DNA of 64,000 bases from Bdellovibrio sp. GT3 (GCF_037996765.1 NZ_JBBNAD010000005.1:590001-654000); one strand, 5' to 3'. Counted from the stretch's first letter, positions 46,126-55,781 are shown. Numbers and translations are program-made. The notes: generated from the letters alone by a model not told the origin.

Positions 46126-48750
46126 TTATCCTGCCTTGGGAAGCTGCTGTTTGATTTGATCGACCATTTCTTGCGCCCCTGAGACTGGGACGCCGTCGCG
46201 ATCAATTTGAAATTCGAAAGTTTGTCCTTGATAACGTGCTTTGACGATCGATCCATCGTTGACCATGCTTTTTTCAATTTCACGAACTTCGACAAGCTCC
46301 AAACCATTTTTACGAATGAAGTCTGGATATTTACCTTCCTCTGCTTTTAGCGATCCAAGCTTCGAGGATTCGGCACGGTTGCCGGATTTAATGATACCCG
46401 TCCAATAATGCTTGCGAGTGATATCGCGAGTAGAAGGAATCGGTGTAAATGCATTATTAGAGTCGAACATTCTTTCGTAAGTCCAACCAGTCAATTCGCT
46501 AAAGAACTTTTGACCTTTCTCAAGGCCGACTTGCTCATAGATAAATAGGTTTTGTAAAGCGTGCGGCATTAAGCCGTGATTTCCAGGTGCTCCGTCGTCA
46601 ATAATCAAACTTCCACGACGAATTCTTTGTACAAATATACGACCTGGCTCACGCCCAGCTTGTCTGCTGATTGTTTCAAGCATCAGTCCACGTTGCTCGG
46701 CTTCAAACTTCAGTACTTGCGCCAGGTACTTTTCAGGAATATCTGATCGTTGGGTGTCACTGCACTCTTTGGCTTGGCGACATAATTTTAGCGCTTTCAT
46801 TGCCATTTTAATCATGAACTCTTCAAACTTAGGTGAGTTAAAAGCATTGTAAATATCAAGTGTGGTCTGTCTGTTTTCAGGGGAGCTTTTTAGTGTCATA
46901 GATTCATAGATGCGCTTCTGATAAGCTGCTGAGGTGATAGTCATTACCTGATCTGCCACGTCTTCGATGGTTTTGGCCTGATGATAAACCTGTGGAGCCT
47001 GCATCATGGTTTTGATGTAGCCATAGTCGGTGGTTTGTTTTTTGGCTTCAGCCAAAATCTCTTGATACTGTTTTTCCGATGCCTTTTGAATGTTGGCGCG
47101 CTGATTCTGGTCAGGTGATTTTCCAAGCTTTAACATAAACTGCTCGGTTAGATAGTGTTCCTGATGAATCAGATGAAAATTCCGAGATTGCGACAAAAGC
47201 TCTGGGTACACGGCAAACTTAGGTGCTGTAGTTCCCGCCGTGGCAGCATCTTTCTCCTGCATATCAATGACTTCTTTACTGCGTGAAATCATGACGTGTA
47301 GAGAATCGCTCAATCCACCATCGTGAGTTGATTCAAACTGAATGTATCGTCCTTTATAAACCGCTACAAAAAGATAAGCTCTGGTGCCATAGAGATGGTC
47401 AATGCTTAACGAAGACAGGTTATAGGTCGTTTTCAGGAACTCTGTAAATTCAGGCATATTCTGAATATCTTTTACGGAATAAAGACTCTTTGTTTCGTAG
47501 GCCTGTTTGTCGCTATTCTTAAATGCGGCTTTGCCACTTTCTTTTGCGACGTTATCAATATACTTCCGTAGAGAGTCTTGAGGACGGTAGAACAATGAAG
47601 CCGCGGGTTTTTCAGAAGGCGGAAGATTCGCTTTCAAAAGCAGGAAATTTAATAGGACCCTGCCGGTGCGACCGTTGCCGTCGGCAAAAGGATGGATGTG
47701 AATAAACTCTTTGTAGATTTCAAAAACTTCCATTGGCGATGTTTGTGCGTCAATTTTATTGATGCGCTTTAAAATATCAGCGGTTCTTTGTGGAACTTCT
47801 TTCGCAGGAGCAAAGTAGTTAATGCGCTGGACGCTTAAAGTCGCCTTTGCCTTCCAGGTTTGTGCGACTTCAAACAGACTCATATCAATAGTGAGCTTCT
47901 TCCCATTTTCGATGGCTCTTTGGCCGAATGTTCCACGCATGACTCCGGCCATGGGGGCGTTCGCGGCGAACTCGTACGGATTCATTCCTTGATTCGCAAG
48001 TAGATTGATTCTTGAAAGATCAGATGTCGTCATGGGTCTGTTTGACTTTAAAATATCTGAGATCAAAGTGTTGGCGTTGCGAATGCCGTCGATATATTGC
48101 TGAAGCTTTCCAGCATCCAATTTTTCGGCGTTCGTGGAAGTTTTCAATTGGATAGTTGAAAGATAGTCACCCACCTGATTTGCGTTCATGCTTTCAATGC
48201 GCAAACGTGAGTACACACCACGCAAGTAATTTGAGTAGTTGTTAAAATCGATAGGTTCTTCGTGAATGAACTTGAGTGAGCTGAAATCGACTTTGATGGA
48301 GCTGCTCTTCCATCCAGAAACATCTGCCTTAACAGTGAACCATCGACCCATGATATCTTTTAGTGTCATGAGGCCTTGGTTATCCGCAGACTTAACTACA
48401 ATGAAACTTGTGGAGTACTCTGGCAAAATAATTTGCTCAAGACCGCCATCAACACCTTTTTCAAAGGATGTATGCTGAGCAGAGACAACGCCTTTTTGCA
48501 TCAGGTGTTGAATTAGAGCATCGGAATTCAAAGTATGAAAAGGAACAGCCTTATCCCAACTGCCGATTGATTTATAAAATTGCCTTAAGTGAGCCGGAGG
48601 ATAAGTGGGTCCATCATTGTGAACACCGTCGGTAATTGTAGAATCAGAAAATACCGAGCTACAAGACTCAGCCGCAAAAGATACAGAGGCGCTTAATCCA
48701 AGCACCAAAAATATCAAAATGAGACGGTAGACCTTGTGAGTGAATTCCAT
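46126..48750 (-). CDS. Exported Fic-domain protein
   Basis: An 874-residue protein with a Sec signal peptide (about 1-27, VSFAAESC). In the first half is a Fic domain with the intact active-site motif HPFADGNGRTGR (353-364), His353 being the general base; Fic enzymes transfer AMP or other phosphate-containing groups onto target proteins. I see no clear (S/T)xxxE(G/N) inhibitory motif. Residues after about 430 are a long helical region of unknown fold. Export implies targets outside the cytoplasm, possibly prey proteins, which is inference. There is no obvious antitoxin neighbour. The start ATG 48750 has a weak ribosome site. Confidence 0.9.
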   Translation of the reverse strand: MEFTHKVYRLILIFLVLGLSASVSFAAESCSSVFSDSTITDGVHNDGPTYPPAHLRQFYKSIGSWDKAVPFHTLNSDALIQHLMQKGVVSAQHTSFEKGVDGGLEQIILPEYSTSFIVVKSADNQGLMTLKDIMGRWFTVKADVSGWKSSSIKVDFSSLKFIHEEPIDFNNYSNYLRGVYSRLRIESMNANQVGDYLSTIQLKTSTNAEKLDAGKLQQYIDGIRNANTLISDILKSNRPMTTSDLSRINLLANQGMNPYEFAANAPMAGVMRGTFGQRAIENGKKLTIDMSLFEVAQTWKAKATLSVQRINYFAPAKEVPQRTADILKRINKIDAQTSPMEVFEIYKEFIHIHPFADGNGRTGRVLLNFLLLKANLPPSEKPAASLFYRPQDSLRKYIDNVAKESGKAAFKNSDKQAYETKSLYSVKDIQNMPEFTEFLKTTYNLSSLSIDHLYGTRAYLFVAVYKGRYIQFESTHDGGLSDSLHVMISRSKEVIDMQEKDAATAGTTAPKFAVYPELLSQSRNFHLIHQEHYLTEQFMLKLGKSPDQNQRANIQKASEKQYQEILAEAKKQTTDYGYIKTMMQAPQVYHQAKTIEDVADQVMTITSAAYQKRIYESMTLKSSPENRQTTLDIYNAFNSPKFEEFMIKMAMKALKLCRQAKECSDTQRSDIPEKYLAQVLKFEAEQRGLMLETISRQAGREPGRIFVQRIRRGSLIIDDGAPGNHGLMPHALQNLFIYEQVGLEKGQKFFSELTGWTYERMFDSNNAFTPIPSTRDITRKHYWTGIIKSGNRAESSKLGSLKAEEGKYPDFIRKNGLELVEVREIEKSMVNDGSIVKARYQGQTFEFQIDRDGVPVSGAQEMVDQIKQQLPKAG

Positions 48751-48898
48751 AAATTGTTAGGATGCCAAAGCCATGCCGTCCCAGAATAAATTTATGAGAC
48801 CTAGACAGCAGTAAAACCCGCAGTGGGACAAAATTGGCTGACACCAATCGGTCACTCAATGAGTCCGTAATCAAATTGTCTTGTAGCTGAAAAAAGGC

Positions 48899-48937
48899 AA
48901 AAAAAAGGGCCAGCAAGGAGGGGATTTATGCTGACCC
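48899..48937 (-). terminator. Second (distal) minus-strand hairpin/terminator with C-rich loop
   Basis: On the minus strand GGGTCAGC pairs with GCTGGCCC (one G-U), loop of 15 containing AATCCCCTCCTT, followed by eight T. It forms a tandem with the hairpin at 48948. Confidence 0.7.
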
Positions 48938-48947
48938 TGTTAGGAAT

Positions 48948-48988
48948 AAAAAAATGATCTCAGCCCACGGAGGGGATTGGGGCTGAGA
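48948..48988 (-). terminator. First minus-strand terminator with C-rich loop
   Basis: On the minus strand TCTCAGCCC pairs with GGGCTGAGA, loop of 13 containing AATCCCCTCC, followed after three bases by seven T. It lies ten bases after the stop of the 48998 gene. Confidence 0.75.
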
Positions 48989-48997
48989 CCCTAATGA

Positions 48998-49390
48998 TTA
49001 CTGAGTAACCTCAGAGATACCAAGCACTACGAAGACGACCGTTTTGCTCCCGAAAACCATTCCAGGGAGGGGATCCACAGAATGAGTTCCATAATTGGGA
49101 GCAAGTTGATGCTCTTGCTCGATACCGCTAACCATAACTTTGAAACCAACAAAAGGTGTAAGGTCGAAGTCTGATTGAAGAAGAACTGTGTTTTGAGATT
49201 CAAGAACTAAAACAAAAGTTCCATCAGCCAAAACCGCAACTTCACCTACACGTGTCGAATAGTTGTAGTTGGAAGAATCTGTAACTTCAGCGCCATCGAT
49301 TGCATTATTTGGCAACACGCCTGCACGAGCCACTGCGGAAATCGCAAGGACTAGCAAGATGTAGAAAGCAATCAGAGCATTTTTAATCAC
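48998..49390 (-). CDS. Small exported protein of unknown function
   Basis: A 130-residue protein with a signal peptide (about 1-23, ending ARA) and a beta-rich mature part without cysteines. Translation starts at GTG 49390, with GGGGGA upstream as a modest ribosome site. Two tandem terminators follow. The segment GATCCCCTCCC in its coding strand resembles the loop sequence of those terminators. No recognised family. Confidence 0.7.
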   Translation of the reverse strand: MIKNALIAFYILLVLAISAVARAGVLPNNAIDGAEVTDSSNYNYSTRVGEVAVLADGTFVLVLESQNTVLLQSDFDLTPFVGFKVMVSGIEQEHQLAPNYGTHSVDPLPGMVFGSKTVVFVVLGISEVTQ

Positions 49391-49650
49391 AGAGAGTATC
49401 CCCCAAAAACTAAAAGACTCTTCTACCTAGAGCAAGGTCTGTGCCAATCTGAGACACTCGCCAAATCCAATAGGTTTAAGATGAGGACCGGATTCAGAAG
49501 GGATTAAACTCATTTCGGAACTAAGGGTAATTCCAAGGTGGAACTTCAGTTCAACTTTGGAACCACTTAACTTGACCAAAGCACAGACTGAGACGGTTGT
49601 TCCCCGACAGGTTGGTCGTTTGACAAAAAAGTCAGTATTATTAAGCATCT

Positions 49651-52569
49651 ATGTCGCGCATACAAGTCACCTGGGTAGTACGAACACGAAGTGGCCAAGT
49701 TAAAGGCCCTTATTCCACTGAAGCCATTCTTCGCATGATTGGTGAGGGTGTCTTTTCGGGTCAGGAAATGATCTCGAAACTGCCAGATGGTCAGTGGTCC
49801 CAGATTTCCAAAGAGCCTGCATTCTACGACAAACTTTTGGAAGCACTTGAAGGTGTCGTTGATGTCGACCCTAAAAAAGTTCAAAAGATGGAAGCCGAGA
49901 CGGTCATCATGAAGCCCGCTTCTTCCGGGCAAACGGGATCGTCCACGATTCCAGGTGGTCCGACGAAGGAAAGCCTTGCGAACATTTCCATCGATAAAAG
50001 TAAAACCCGAAAAGTGGATATCTACGACTCTCCGGTGCACGCTCCCCCGACGTATATTCCCGGCACGGTGTCCTCGAATACGACGACTCAGGCAGCGGGA
50101 GGCGGCGGCGGTTCCGTAATTGATCTTTCCAATCTTCGTAACATGGAGAAAACGGAAATCGCAAAAACGCTGAAGCTTCCATTGATTGCTTTGGCAGCGA
50201 TTGTTCTGATCGGTGTTTTCTTGTTGTGGGATACGGGTCCTTCGCGCGGAGACAAAATTAATCTGTTGGCTCCGGGTCACAGCACATCACAAATGAGTGG
50301 TGCTGATGCCAAGAAAAAACTCAATGAAGCAATTAGCGCCATGGAGTTTGATACTTTTGAATCTTACCTTGAAGCGCAAAACAAACTGGTTTCCATCGTG
50401 GAAGGTTCGCCGACCAATTTGGAGGTCCGTGGTCTTTTGTGTGTGGTTTATCGTGAGCTTTGGCCTTTTGCCAAACAAGATGCGCAGGACTTTAAAACAA
50501 TTGCTGCTGTTACTCAGTCGACTCGCGCTATCAACGTTGTTAGTCCCTATGGTCGCGTTTGTGAGGCGGTAAAACTGCTTACTTCAGGTAAATTCCGTGA
50601 AGCTCGTGGCAGTATTGAAGCGACCTTGGATAGCTCTGAGCCGTTTTCCCTGCTTCCGATTCTGTACGCCTACAAAGCGGAATTGTTGGAGGGTGAAAAA
50701 GACTACAACAACGCCGTACCGTATTTCGAAAAAGCGACGCAAATGTGGGATCGCTGGCTTCATCCGCAAGTGATGCTGGGAAAACTGCATATGGCGCAGA
50801 ATAATTTTAATGAAGCTTCACAGTCTTTCAGAAAAGTTCTGGCGCAAAATCCCAAACATCGTGAAGCCAAACTCTTGATGGGTATCAATGAGTATCGTGG
50901 TTTTAAAAAAGCGGATGTTGCTTTCGGCCTGTTGAATTCAGCGATGGAATCAAAGAGTGCTGTGTTTCCTCCAACAGAGGCAATGGGTTATCAGGTGCTG
51001 GCGGAAATCTATGTTGAGAGAAATGAAAAAAGAAAAGCTCTGGATGCCGCTCAAGAGGGTTTCCGTCTGAATCCGAACAACTCACAGTTGCGCCAGTTGG
51101 TTCTGCGTCTGGGTGGTTCGGATAAAGTCAGTGGTGGAAAAAACCAAAATAGCGAATTGCTGTTCCTGGGTGATCAGTATGTGCGCCAGGGTGACTACTT
51201 GGCCGCTCAGGCTGAATTCAAAGCCGCGTTTGAAGCTGATCCCAAGAACGGAACGGCGGCAGTGAAAGCTGCCAAAGCATTGTGGCAACTAAATCAAAGT
51301 TTTGAAGCGATTGAGTGGTTGAATAAAGCCATTAAGGCCGAGCCGAAACTGGTTTCCGCTTATGTGACTCAGGCGGATTATCTAACTCAACGTTTTGATT
51401 TTAAAGGTGCCACCCGAGTATTAACATCGGCAGTCCGCTTTGCTCCGAATAACTACGAAGTCTTAAGGGGCTTGTCGTTGATGGAGTATCGCCGTAACAA
51501 CATGGCGGGTGCGGTGAACTACGGAATGCGCGCGTTGAAAGCTTATGATGGCGATATCGATACGTATATTCTGCTGGCGAAAGCCAACGGCGCATTGGCG
51601 TTGTCGATCATGCCTTTGAATAAAAAAGAAATTGAAAGAAAAGATGCAGCCGCGAAGGATTCGGTTCGTTTTGCAACCAAGGCCGTGGAAATCGACGGCA
51701 CCAATCCTGATGCGCAAATCACCTACGCAAAAATGTTGGCAGCCACCAACGGTGTGGATGCAGGCGTCACTTATCTGAACGAATTGATTAAGCGCTTTTC
51801 GTACACCTTGGATTACCGAATTGCTTTGGCGGAAGTTCATAAATCGGAGGACCGCTATTCGCAGTCCAAGGACATTTATGAGCGCGTCGTTGAGGCGGAT
51901 CAAAAGAACAAAAAGGCCTGGTTGGGTTTGGGTGAAAGTTATAAAGCCCTCGGAATGAATGATAAGGCGTTGAAGGCATTCTTGCAGGCGGCAATTCTTG
52001 ATCCGACGGATGGGGAAGCTTTGTTCCAGGCAGGAAAACTGTATTTGGAAACATCTCGCTATGATGCTGCCATTGAACAATTCAAACGGGTGCAACGTCT
52101 GAACGCGAACTACCCTCGCACCTGGTATTATATTGGGCGTGCCGCTTTTGCATCTGGTGATTTAAATGGGGCGGCAGAGGCTGCGAAACAGGAAAAGAAG
52201 CTGAATCCGAATGTAGCTGATGCTTACGTTCTGGCGGCAGAGGTTTATTCCGCTCGCAAACAGTTTACTGAATGTGCCGGGGAGTACTCTCAAGCTATGA
52301 AGCTTCGTCCCCAAGGAGCAGAAATCTACGTCAAAGCAGCTCAGTGCTACCGTCAGTCGGCTTCTTTGGAAGTGGCAGAAGACATGCTGGCGCTGGCAGC
52401 GGCTCGGGAAAGCGGCTACGCGGATATTTATCGCGAGCAAGGTGCGATCTATGAGACCCGTGGGGATATTCGCTCCGCAGCACAGGCGTACAATAAATAT
52501 CTAGGGCTCTCCCCAAATGCCCCGGATCGTGCTGAAATAGAAAATAAGTTAAACCGAATGGGCAACTAG
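49651..52569 (+). CDS. GYF-domain and TPR-repeat membrane protein
   Basis: A 972-residue scaffold protein. Residues about 5-65 are a GYF_2-type domain (WVVRTRSGQVKGPYSTEAIL ... ISKLPDGQWSQI). A linker with T/S/P-rich sequence leads to one membrane helix (LIALAAIVLIGVFLLW, about 177-192). The remaining 760 residues are TPR-type helical repeats, at least 12 units, for example AVPYFEKATQMWDRWLHPQV and KAFLQAAILDPTDGEALFQA. With the GYF part in the cytoplasm, the TPR array would be periplasmic. It is a good candidate for organising a complex, but partners are unknown. The small membrane-protein gene follows after 23 bases. Confidence 0.86.
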   Translation: MSRIQVTWVVRTRSGQVKGPYSTEAILRMIGEGVFSGQEMISKLPDGQWSQISKEPAFYDKLLEALEGVVDVDPKKVQKMEAETVIMKPASSGQTGSSTIPGGPTKESLANISIDKSKTRKVDIYDSPVHAPPTYIPGTVSSNTTTQAAGGGGGSVIDLSNLRNMEKTEIAKTLKLPLIALAAIVLIGVFLLWDTGPSRGDKINLLAPGHSTSQMSGADAKKKLNEAISAMEFDTFESYLEAQNKLVSIVEGSPTNLEVRGLLCVVYRELWPFAKQDAQDFKTIAAVTQSTRAINVVSPYGRVCEAVKLLTSGKFREARGSIEATLDSSEPFSLLPILYAYKAELLEGEKDYNNAVPYFEKATQMWDRWLHPQVMLGKLHMAQNNFNEASQSFRKVLAQNPKHREAKLLMGINEYRGFKKADVAFGLLNSAMESKSAVFPPTEAMGYQVLAEIYVERNEKRKALDAAQEGFRLNPNNSQLRQLVLRLGGSDKVSGGKNQNSELLFLGDQYVRQGDYLAAQAEFKAAFEADPKNGTAAVKAAKALWQLNQSFEAIEWLNKAIKAEPKLVSAYVTQADYLTQRFDFKGATRVLTSAVRFAPNNYEVLRGLSLMEYRRNNMAGAVNYGMRALKAYDGDIDTYILLAKANGALALSIMPLNKKEIERKDAAAKDSVRFATKAVEIDGTNPDAQITYAKMLAATNGVDAGVTYLNELIKRFSYTLDYRIALAEVHKSEDRYSQSKDIYERVVEADQKNKKAWLGLGESYKALGMNDKALKAFLQAAILDPTDGEALFQAGKLYLETSRYDAAIEQFKRVQRLNANYPRTWYYIGRAAFASGDLNGAAEAAKQEKKLNPNVADAYVLAAEVYSARKQFTECAGEYSQAMKLRPQGAEIYVKAAQCYRQSASLEVAEDMLALAAARESGYADIYREQGAIYETRGDIRSAAQAYNKYLGLSPNAPDRAEIENKLNRMGN

Positions 52570-52592
52570 GAACGTCAACGGAGGATGCCACA

Positions 52593-52901
52593 ATGGGTAT
52601 CGGCGATAAACTAAGTAGTTTTTCAAATAATGTTCAAGAGGGCGTAAAGTCCACAACCATGACCGTTCTGCACATTTTGTTGCGACTGATCACGGGCTTT
52701 TTTGTTGGTATGACGCTGGCTTTGATCGGTCAGGAACTGATCGGCTACGGAACTTTTGCTCTGATTTTTGCAACTGTGGTGGTGATGTCAGTCATCATGA
52801 AGCTCCTGTCGCAATGGAGTTTTGCGCAAATCCTTATTTTTGATCTGATTGTCGTCCTTGTCGGGATGCTTTTAAGAATGTATATACTGGTCGCACCTTA
52901 A
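52593..52901 (+). CDS. Small membrane protein
   Basis: A 102-residue protein with a short amphipathic N-terminus and about three membrane segments (LHILLRLITGFFVGMTLALI, FALIFATVVVMSVIM, ILIFDLIVVLVGMLL). It sits between the GYF/TPR gene and serS with short gaps, so it is likely in that operon. Unknown function. Confidence 0.78.
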   Translation: MGIGDKLSSFSNNVQEGVKSTTMTVLHILLRLITGFFVGMTLALIGQELIGYGTFALIFATVVVMSVIMKLLSQWSFAQILIFDLIVVLVGMLLRMYILVAP

Positions 52902-52918
52902 ACGAGGACTTCTGAAAA

Positions 52919-54211
52919 ATGATCGATATTAAACTTCTGGAAAAAAAAGCTGAAAACGGCACTTCTTATTACGATGAGTATAAGCAAGCGTTGATCAACC
53001 GTGGTGGAACTCCGGAAATCCTGGATCAAATCATGGAGCTTAATAAAAAGCGCAAAGAGATGATCGCTCAGGCGGAAACTGCCAAAGCCAATCAAAACAA
53101 ATTGAGTGGCGAAATCGGTAAACTGAAACGCGAAGGCAAAGATGCCTCTTCGCTTTTGGCGGAAGTGGATACTCTTAAAGGTTCTGTAAAAGATCTTGAA
53201 GCAAAAGCTGGTGAAGCTGATCAACAGGTTGTGAATTTGGCTCTTGTGATGCCAAACAAACCACACTCTTCTGTGCCAGTGGGCGCTTCTGCTGATGAAA
53301 ACAAAGTTCTAAAAACCTGGGGCGAAGTTCCAAAGTTTTCTTTCAAAGCAAAGGAACACTGGGAGCTGGGTGAAAAACTGAACATCATCGACTTCGAACG
53401 TGCGGGTAAAACCACAGGGACGCGCTTTGCCTTCCTAAAAGGTGCAGCTGCTCAGCTTGAACGTTCTTTGATTCAGTTCATGATGGATATGCACTCCACT
53501 CGCCACGGTTACACTGAAATGATTCCGCCATTCATGGTGAATTCAAACAGTTTGACGGGCACCGGTAACTTCCCAAAATTCAAAGAAGACGTTTTCCACT
53601 TGGAAGGTTCTGATCTTTATTTGATTCCAACGGCTGAAGTTCCGGTTACGAATTACTATAATGGCGAAATTCTGGACGAAACTTATCTTCCGCAAAGCTT
53701 CTGTGCTTACTCCCCTTGCTTCCGTTCTGAAGCAGGCAGTGCCGGTCGCGATACGAAGGGTTTGATCCGTCAGCATCAGTTCGACAAGGTTGAATTGATG
53801 ACTTTCTGTCATCCGGATAAGTCTTATGAAATGCACGAGGCTTTGACGTCTCATGCGGAACAGGTTTTGATCGATCTTGAACTTCCATTCCGCCGCATGC
53901 TTTTGTGCACAGGCGATATGGGCTTCGGATCTGCAAAAACTCATGATTTGGAAGTTTGGCTTCCTGGTCAGGGCGCATATCGTGAGATCAGCTCATGCTC
54001 AAACTTCGAGGATTTCCAGGCTCGTCGTGCGAACATCCGTTTCCGCAGCCTTGGTGGTAAACCTCAGTTCGTGCATACCTTGAATGGCTCTGCTCTGGCA
54101 GTGGGCCGTACACTGGTTGCGATCCTAGAGAACTACCAACGCGAAGACGGCTCAATCGCTGTTCCAAAGGCTCTTCAAAACTATATGGGCGGCAAAAAAG
54201 AGATCCGCTAG
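52919..54211 (+). CDS. serS: Seryl-tRNA synthetase
   Basis: A 430-residue class II synthetase. The N-terminal coiled-coil arm (about 30-100) contacts the long variable arm of tRNA(Ser). Motif 2 is [21 protein letters not shown]-like (split here as [14 protein letters not shown]) and motif 3 is [19 protein letters not shown] serine tRNA gene lies 80 bases downstream. Starts 17 bases after the small membrane protein. Confidence 0.97.
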   Translation: MIDIKLLEKKAENGTSYYDEYKQALINRGGTPEILDQIMELNKKRKEMIAQAETAKANQNKLSGEIGKLKREGKDASSLLAEVDTLKGSVKDLEAKAGEADQQVVNLALVMPNKPHSSVPVGASADENKVLKTWGEVPKFSFKAKEHWELGEKLNIIDFERAGKTTGTRFAFLKGAAAQLERSLIQFMMDMHSTRHGYTEMIPPFMVNSNSLTGTGNFPKFKEDVFHLEGSDLYLIPTAEVPVTNYYNGEILDETYLPQSFCAYSPCFRSEAGSAGRDTKGLIRQHQFDKVELMTFCHPDKSYEMHEALTSHAEQVLIDLELPFRRMLLCTGDMGFGSAKTHDLEVWLPGQGAYREISSCSNFEDFQARRANIRFRSLGGKPQFVHTLNGSALAVGRTLVAILENYQREDGSIAVPKALQNYMGGKKEIR

Positions 54212-54291
54212 TCGGGTCTCTTTAAAATATCACTCCGCGTCATTACAACAACCGCTTGAAAACCCACGTCAAAACCCATAGAACGGTCGAC

Positions 54292-54381
54292 GGAGAGTTG
54301 GTAGAGTGGTTGAATACACCAGTCTTGAAAACTGGCAGCCCTTCGCGGGGCTCGAGGGTTCGAATCCCTCACTCTCCGCCA
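54292..54381 (+). tRNA. tRNA-Ser (anticodon UGA)
   Basis: Acceptor GGAGAGT (54292-54298) pairs with ACTCTCC (54371-54377); discriminator G and encoded CCA follow. Anticodon arm CCAGT-CTTGAAA-ACTGG gives anticodon TGA. A long variable arm (CAGCCCTTCGCGGGGCTCG) and the T-loop GGTTCGAATCC confirm a class II serine tRNA. Confidence 0.96.
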
Positions 54382-54424
54382 TTTGTTTGCTGGACAGCCA
54401 AGCTGAATGCAGACGCAAAAAACG

Positions 54425-54454
54425 AAAAAGCGATCCTTAGTGATCGCTTTTTTT
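54425..54454 (+). terminator. Intrinsic terminator after tRNA-Ser
   Basis: Stem AAAAAGCGATC (54425-54435) with GATCGCTTTTT (54442-54452), loop of six, followed by more T. Confidence 0.88.
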
Positions 54455-54490
54455 ATTTCTAGGCCTATCTGATTCCAATTTAAAAAATAA

Positions 54491-55042
54491 CTAAGGATTT
54501 TTGTTCATCGTACAGAAGATCTTCGTGCTTTGTGGTCCGAAGCCGCCGTAGGTGATGTAGTAAATCATTTTAGTTTCTGGATTCTGGCGCATGTAATAGA
54601 CGACGTTTGGTACACCTTCGGAGTTGTAGATCTCAACTCTTGAAGCATTGCTGCCCTCTTTGATTCGCGCATTTTGTTTTGCGAAATCAGAAGCTTCCTG
54701 GCGAGCTTTTGTCAGATCCCAGTTTGCATACGGATTTTCAGGATAGAAGTAAGCAAAGTTGGTAGAGAAGTAAGTTGTGCCGTCTTCAAGTTGGTCGATC
54801 AATAATTCGGCATAGTGTTCGTGGTCAGGTCCAATTCCACCCAAGTGAAAACATCCGCCACTGTAAACCCCGGGCTCCTGACTGACCGTGTGTGGAGTGT
54901 AGTTAAAACCGGAAAGTATGGATTTCATAACTTTTGTGCATTTCAAACTGTCACATGCATCTTCTGGAAGTTCTGAAATCATTGGAGCAGCGTTAGCAAG
55001 GACTGCGCACAGTGCGATAACAGCAAAAATAGTTCGTTTCAT
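54491..55042 (-). CDS. Exported protein of unknown function
   Basis: A 183-residue protein with signal peptide 1-18 (ending ANA). Four cysteines remain in the mature part (two close together in DACDSLKCTK, plus GGCFHLGG and IFCTMN), probably two disulfides. ATG 55042 is chosen since GAGGGG lies seven bases upstream; a GTG five codons earlier overlaps that site. No recognised family. Confidence 0.76.
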   Translation of the reverse strand: MKRTIFAVIALCAVLANAAPMISELPEDACDSLKCTKVMKSILSGFNYTPHTVSQEPGVYSGGCFHLGGIGPDHEHYAELLIDQLEDGTTYFSTNFAYFYPENPYANWDLTKARQEASDFAKQNARIKEGSNASRVEIYNSEGVPNVVYYMRQNPETKMIYYITYGGFGPQSTKIFCTMNKNP

Positions 55043-55137
55043 GTTGTGTCCCCTCACTATAAAAGCATAAATTTTCTTTGGGGGCGGTCAATTGGTTTGT
55101 GATATGCTTCCACCTGATTTTACAAAGGAACGATACT

Positions 55138-55770
55138 ATGTCTCAGATTATCGACATCATTCTGCATCTTGATCAGCATTTGGTTCAATGGATGGCTTAT
55201 TTCGGGCCGTGGATTTATGTGATTATGTTCCTGGTGATCTTCTGCGAAACTGGCTTGGTGGTGACGCCGTTCCTGCCAGGTGATTCTTTGTTGTTTGCTT
55301 TGGGTGCATTGACGACGGTAGAGGGCGGATTGAATCTTTGGATTCTGTTGGCTTCACTGACGATTGCCGGAATTATTGGTGATACCGTCAACTACCACAT
55401 CGGTAAATATCTTGGGCCGAAGGTGTTTGATATCGACAGCCGCTTCTTCAAAAAACAATATCTGATCGATACGCAGAACTTTTACGATAAATGGGGTGCA
55501 TTCACTATCGTAGCTGCACGCTTTGCGCCGATCGTCAGAACATTCGCTCCGTTCGTGGCAGGCATCGGCAGCATGAAGTACAGAAAATTTGTTACTTATA
55601 ACGTTGTTGGTGCTGTGGTTTGGGTGTTTACATTCATCCTGGCTGGACACTTCTTTGGTAACTTGCCGATTGTGAAAAGAAATTTCCACATCGTGATCTT
55701 TGGCGTGATCGGGATTTCATTGATTCCGGTTATTTGGCCGATGGTTGCTTCAAGATTTAAAAAGGCCTAA
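55138..55770 (+). CDS. DedA-family membrane protein
   Basis: A 210-residue polytopic protein of the DedA/VTT family, implicated in lipid scrambling (undecaprenyl phosphate recycling) and envelope homeostasis. Signatures: ETGLVVTPFLPGDSLLFALG, GDTVNYHIGKYLG and RFAPIVRTFAPFVAGIGSM with the conserved arginines. ATG 55138 with AAAGGA upstream is preferred over the frame opening at 55078. Its stop overlaps the convergent cyclase stop by four bases. Confidence 0.93.
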   Translation: MSQIIDIILHLDQHLVQWMAYFGPWIYVIMFLVIFCETGLVVTPFLPGDSLLFALGALTTVEGGLNLWILLASLTIAGIIGDTVNYHIGKYLGPKVFDIDSRFFKKQYLIDTQNFYDKWGAFTIVAARFAPIVRTFAPFVAGIGSMKYRKFVTYNVVGAVVWVFTFILAGHFFGNLPIVKRNFHIVIFGVIGISLIPVIWPMVASRFKKA

Positions 55771-55781
55771 GCGGCCTTTTT
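55759..55781. terminator. Bidirectional terminator containing two stop codons
   Basis: AAAAAGGCC (55759-55767) pairs with GGCCTTTTT (55773-55781), loop TAAGC. The loop edge CTAA (55767-55770) supplies TAA for the plus gene and TAG for the minus gene. Confidence 0.8.

Noticed and set aside
48668-48916. 82-residue minus-strand frame beginning upstream of the Fic gene
   Set aside because: Different frame from the Fic signal peptide, overlaps it and the hairpin region, and has no ribosome site.
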